Of a stretch of DNA of 8,310 bases, positions 5,834-8,310 are shown piece by piece (within the stretch, counting starts at the first letter, position 1; each line of letters opens with the position of its first letter). A program made the position numbers and the translations under genes. The notes under the pieces are model-generated. The model did not search any database. It saw only the letters and a program-made list of their open reading frames with translations, and was not told the origin of the DNA. Location of the stretch: contig CAKMQO010000207.1 of the NCBI GenBank assembly GCA_927911695.1, positions 1-8,310 of the forward strand, in the 5' to 3' direction. The DNA comes from an uncultured Gemella sp. Its GTDB lineage: Bacteria; Bacillota; Bacilli; Staphylococcales; Gemellaceae.

Positions 5834-6157
5834 CTATTTTTTAATTAATGTGTTAATAATATTTTCAGCAATATCACTAAGACCACTTCCACTATTACTA
5901 GTAATATTAAACAACTCACTCATATCACTACTTAATGAATTTTCCTTAGAATATGATTCTAATACTTTATTAATCATCGGTGCTACAAGTGCTGCTCCTG
6001 CATCTTGATTTAGTTGTTCTAATGCTTTGTTTAGAATATCACTAACAAACGATGGTACTTGATTACCACCGATAATATTATTAATTAATTCTTTTATTTT
6101 ATCATCCGCTCCATTACTTCCTGAAGATAAAACATTTTCTAGTATATTTTTTAGCAT
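5834..6157 (-). CDS. Small hypothetical protein, 107 residues
   Basis: I do not recognise this protein. It starts MLKNILENVLSSGSNGADDKI behind GAGAGGTG (6169-6162) and ends NIINTLIKK. It has no cysteine or tryptophan, no signal peptide and no clear membrane helix. It consists of several short amphipathic helix-like stretches rich in Asn, Ser, Ile and Leu (residues 1-9, 19-30, 35-50, 56-70, 92-106), separated by Gly/Ser-rich turns such as GSNGAD and NSGSGLS. This resembles small soluble helical proteins rather than an enzyme. It is convergent with the radical SAM gene and shares its terminator. A promoter is not clear upstream. The good ribosome binding site, ordinary codon use and intact frame support it being real. 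Confidence 0.65.
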   Translation of the reverse strand: MLKNILENVLSSGSNGADDKIKELINNIIGGNQVPSFVSDILNKALEQLNQDAGAALVAPMINKVLESYSKENSLSSDMSELFNITSNSGSGLSDIAENIINTLIKK

Positions 6158-6260
6158 ATTACACCTCTCTAATCAATTTATTGTAGTTTACCATACAAAA
6201 CATAAATGTACTATATATTTAACTTTTAGAATATCATTTATTGACTTCCAATTTAAGATA

Positions 6261-6286
6261 ACTCTATACACCAAATTTGATAGAGT
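6261..6286. repeat. Intergenic inverted repeat
   Basis: ACTCTAT (6261-6267) and ATAGAGT (6280-6286) form a 7-bp inverted repeat around ACACCAAATTTG. It lies upstream of the small gene at 5834-6157 on the minus strand, within the 247-bp gap 6158-6405. It could be an operator or a weak hairpin; nothing decides between them. The rest of 6158-6324 holds no gene that I can see. Confidence 0.35.
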
Positions 6287-6324
6287 CCCTATGCCCCGGA
6301 TTTAGTATACACCCCCAATAAACC

Positions 6325-6362
6325 AAAGAAGCACTCCTGACTTACGTCAAGCGTGCTTCTTT
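6325..6362 (-). terminator. Terminator of the LPXTG surface protein gene
   Basis: AAAGAAGCAC (6325-6334) pairs with GTGCTTCTTT (6353-6362) over 10 bp. A nested 4-bp TGAC/GTCA stem lies inside. It sits about 45 bp past the stop of the minus-strand surface protein gene. The minus-strand tail is TTCTTTGGTTTATT, a rather poor T tract, so efficiency is uncertain. Confidence 0.65.
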
Positions 6363-6405
6363 ATTAACTACATCAAAGTAATATTACCTGAATAATAGTT
6401 TAGTA

Positions 6406-8310
6406 TTATTTTTGTTTACGTCTTCTTGCCACAGCAGCTAATCCTAAGATTGCTAATCCTAATCCTGCTAATGCAGAGTTTTCATCAGCAATACCTGTAT
6501 TAGGTAATACTTTTTCATCTGCTTTAGCTACAGGAGCTTTTGGTGCTTCTGGAGTTGAAGGTTTTTCAGGACGTGGTGTTGGAGTTTCTTTCTTAGGAGT
6601 TACTGTTACCGGTACTTCTAACTCAACGATTTCACCTGTTGGTAGTTTTACCTTAACTTTAACAGCTGTTTTTTGTCCTGGTGTTTCTGTTGTTGGAATT
6701 TCTCCAACTTCTACGATTTCCCATCCTTCTTCTTTTGGAAGTTCAACATGTTTCTTCACATCCTCAGAAGTAATAGGTGTTCCTACTTCTACTTCGATTG
6801 GAGTTACTTTTGGTGTTGAAATAACTGGTACTTCTAGATCAATTACTTTTCCATTTGGTAATTTAACCTTAACTTTAACACTTGGTTTTACTCCTGCTGG
6901 AACTGTTGATGGAATTTCTCCAACTTCTACAATTTCCCATCCTGGTTCTTTTGGTAAGTCAATGTGGTTCTTCACATCTTCAGGAGTGATTACTGTTCCT
7001 TGAGGTACGATAATTGTACTTACTTTTGGTGTTACAATCACTGGTACTTCTACTGTAATTTTACGTCCATCTGGTAATTCTACTTCTACAGGTACTGATG
7101 TTTTTTCACCTGGTGTTGCAGTTGTTGGGATTTCTCCAACTTTAGTAACTTTCCATCCTTCTGGAAGGTCTACATGTTTCTTAACATCATCTTGTGTAAC
7201 TGGTGTTCCTACTGTTACAACTACTGGAGTAACTTTAGGTTTAACAATCACTGGTACTTCTACTGTAATTTGTTTTCCATTTGGTAATTCAATTACTACT
7301 GGAACTGTTGGTTTAACTCCTGGTGTCTCTGTTCCTGGTTTATTTCCAATAGAAATAATTTTTCCACCTTCTGGAATCTTAACGTTTTTCTCAACGTCTT
7401 CATTTGTTATTGGGTCTCCAACATTCTTAACGATTTCGTTAATTGGTGTTACTGTTACTGGTACTTCTACTGTAATTGTTTTACCATTGGTAATTCTACA
7501 GTTACTTTAACTGGCTCTTTCTTACCTGGTGTTGTTAGGTCTGGAATGTTTTCTACATTCGTTACTTTTCCACCTTCTGGAATTGTAATTCCTTTAGTGT
7601 AATCCTCTAGTGTTAATGGAGTTTTCGTTACTGGTGTTTCGATTTCCTTAACTGGTGTTACATTTACTGGTACTTCTACTGTAATTGTTTTACCATTGGT
7701 AATGTTACTGTAACTTTAACTGGATCTTTCTTACCTGGCGTTGTTAAGTCTGGTAGATTTTCTACATTCGTTACTTTTCCACCTTCTGGAACTTTAACAT
7801 ATTTAGCAATATCCTCTTTTGTTATAGGTGTATTCGTAACTGGTGTTTCGATTGGTGTAGGTACAGCTTCTACAACATTTACTGGAACTTCAATTACTTT
7901 TGTAATTTCATTTCCATCTTTATCTGTGTATTTAACTTGTACTTTAGCTGGTTTTTGTTCACCTACATTTTCTGTTCCAGGTACAGTGTTTGTTTCAACA
8001 TTTGTTACTGTAACTGTTACACCTTCTGGTAAACCTTTAAGATTTTTAGCTGCTTTTTCAGCTTCTTCTTTAATAGCTTTTTCTAATTCAGTTTTATCAC
8101 TATTTTTCGGTACTACTACACCTTCTGGTTTAACTTTTGGTAATACTGTTACTGGTACTGTTACTATTTCTTCAACATTGTTAGGATATGTTACTTTTGT
8201 AGTTACATTTACATCTTTATCTCCAACTTTACCATCAATTGTTGGGATAGCTTTGTTGATGTCTTCATCAGTTACAGGTGTTGCAGTTCCATCTGTATCA
8301 GGAGTGATTG
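6406..8310 (-). CDS. LPXTG cell-wall-anchored repeat protein (C-terminal part, two frameshifts)
   Basis: This is the C-terminal ~635 residues of a surface protein whose start lies beyond 8310. From the C-terminus inward it has a positive tail ARRRKQK, a hydrophobic stretch (AGLGLAILGLAAVA), the sortase motif LPNTG (6493-6507) and a Pro-rich wall segment (TPTPRPEKPSTPEAPKAP). Next come six tandem domains of 70-72 residues of Rib/alpha-like type. Each has TPVT-x-DVKKHV, a GEIPTT or N-x-P turn with TPG-K, and LPNGK-x-I-x-VEVPV. Further N-terminal (about 7850-8310) are less regular domains with a Lys/Glu/Ala-rich helix (LEKAIKEEAEKAAKNL). Sortase A would anchor it to peptidoglycan; adhesion is a guess. 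One T (A on the coding strand) is missing at 7487-7488 and again at 7696-7697. Restoring both reads through the whole window; as given, the intact frame is 6406 to about 7488. Confidence 0.88.
6600..7740 (-). repeat. Six tandem ~210-216 bp Rib-like domain repeats
   Basis: The conserved PNG/PDG/PTG point of each unit falls at 6641, 6857, 7073, 7283, 7489 and 7698. The steps are 216, 216, 210, 206 and 209 bp; the last two to three include indels or short deletions. The three C-terminal units are the most alike in protein (GWEIVEVGEIP-T, KVKVKLP). The two N-terminal ones share long DNA identity with each other (ACTTCTACTGTAATTGTTTT and flanks). Such arrays change in number by recombination. Confidence 0.85.

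Overview
The window is AT-rich DNA of a low-GC Firmicute. The ribosomal protein genes, the Gram-positive promoters and Shine-Dalgarno sites, a YtrA-type GntR/ABC operon and an LPNTG sortase-anchored surface protein point to Bacilli. The tail of the surface protein resembles those of Gemella, but the genus is inference from memory and was not searched.

Layout. (1) 1-1375: rplK-rplA (L11, L1) with an extended -10 promoter, a leader that looks like an L1-binding autoregulatory site, and a strong terminator. rplA carries three single-base indels. (2) 1402-3508, minus strand: a GntR/YtrA-type repressor, an ABC ATPase with a one-base frameshift in an A8 tract, and an ABC-2-like permease. The genes overlap one another, and an inverted-repeat operator flanks the -10 of their promoter. 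(3) 3578-5827, plus strand: a family 2 glycosyltransferase of the rSAM/selenodomain-associated type (three indels), a carboxymuconolactone decarboxylase/AhpD-like peroxidase-like protein, and a radical SAM protein of the ArsS family. (4) 5834-6157, minus strand: a small unrecognised protein. (5) 6325-8310, minus strand: the C-terminal part of a repetitive LPXTG surface protein that runs off the window and has two frameshifts.

The main observation is at the end of the radical SAM gene. The frame stops at a UGA exactly where homologues, as I recall them, carry a Cys in a GSSCGG tail. In-frame reading continues as Gly-Gly-Glu-Thr-Cys and then UAG. Twenty-two nt after the UGA is a perfect 7-bp hairpin with a GGU loop, which matches the layout of a bacterial SECIS element. 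A separate intrinsic terminator follows. The gene therefore probably encodes a selenoprotein of 320 residues rather than a 314-residue protein. UGA also ends the gntR gene in this window, so it is not generally reassigned.

The three genes of region 3 (glycosyltransferase, peroxidase-like protein, radical SAM/Sec protein) look like one biosynthetic system related to arsenosugar synthesis. No ArsM-type methyltransferase is visible here, so the product is open.

A caution applies throughout: nine one-base indels break four otherwise well-conserved genes, mostly at short homopolymers. Sequence or consensus error is the simplest explanation for most of them.
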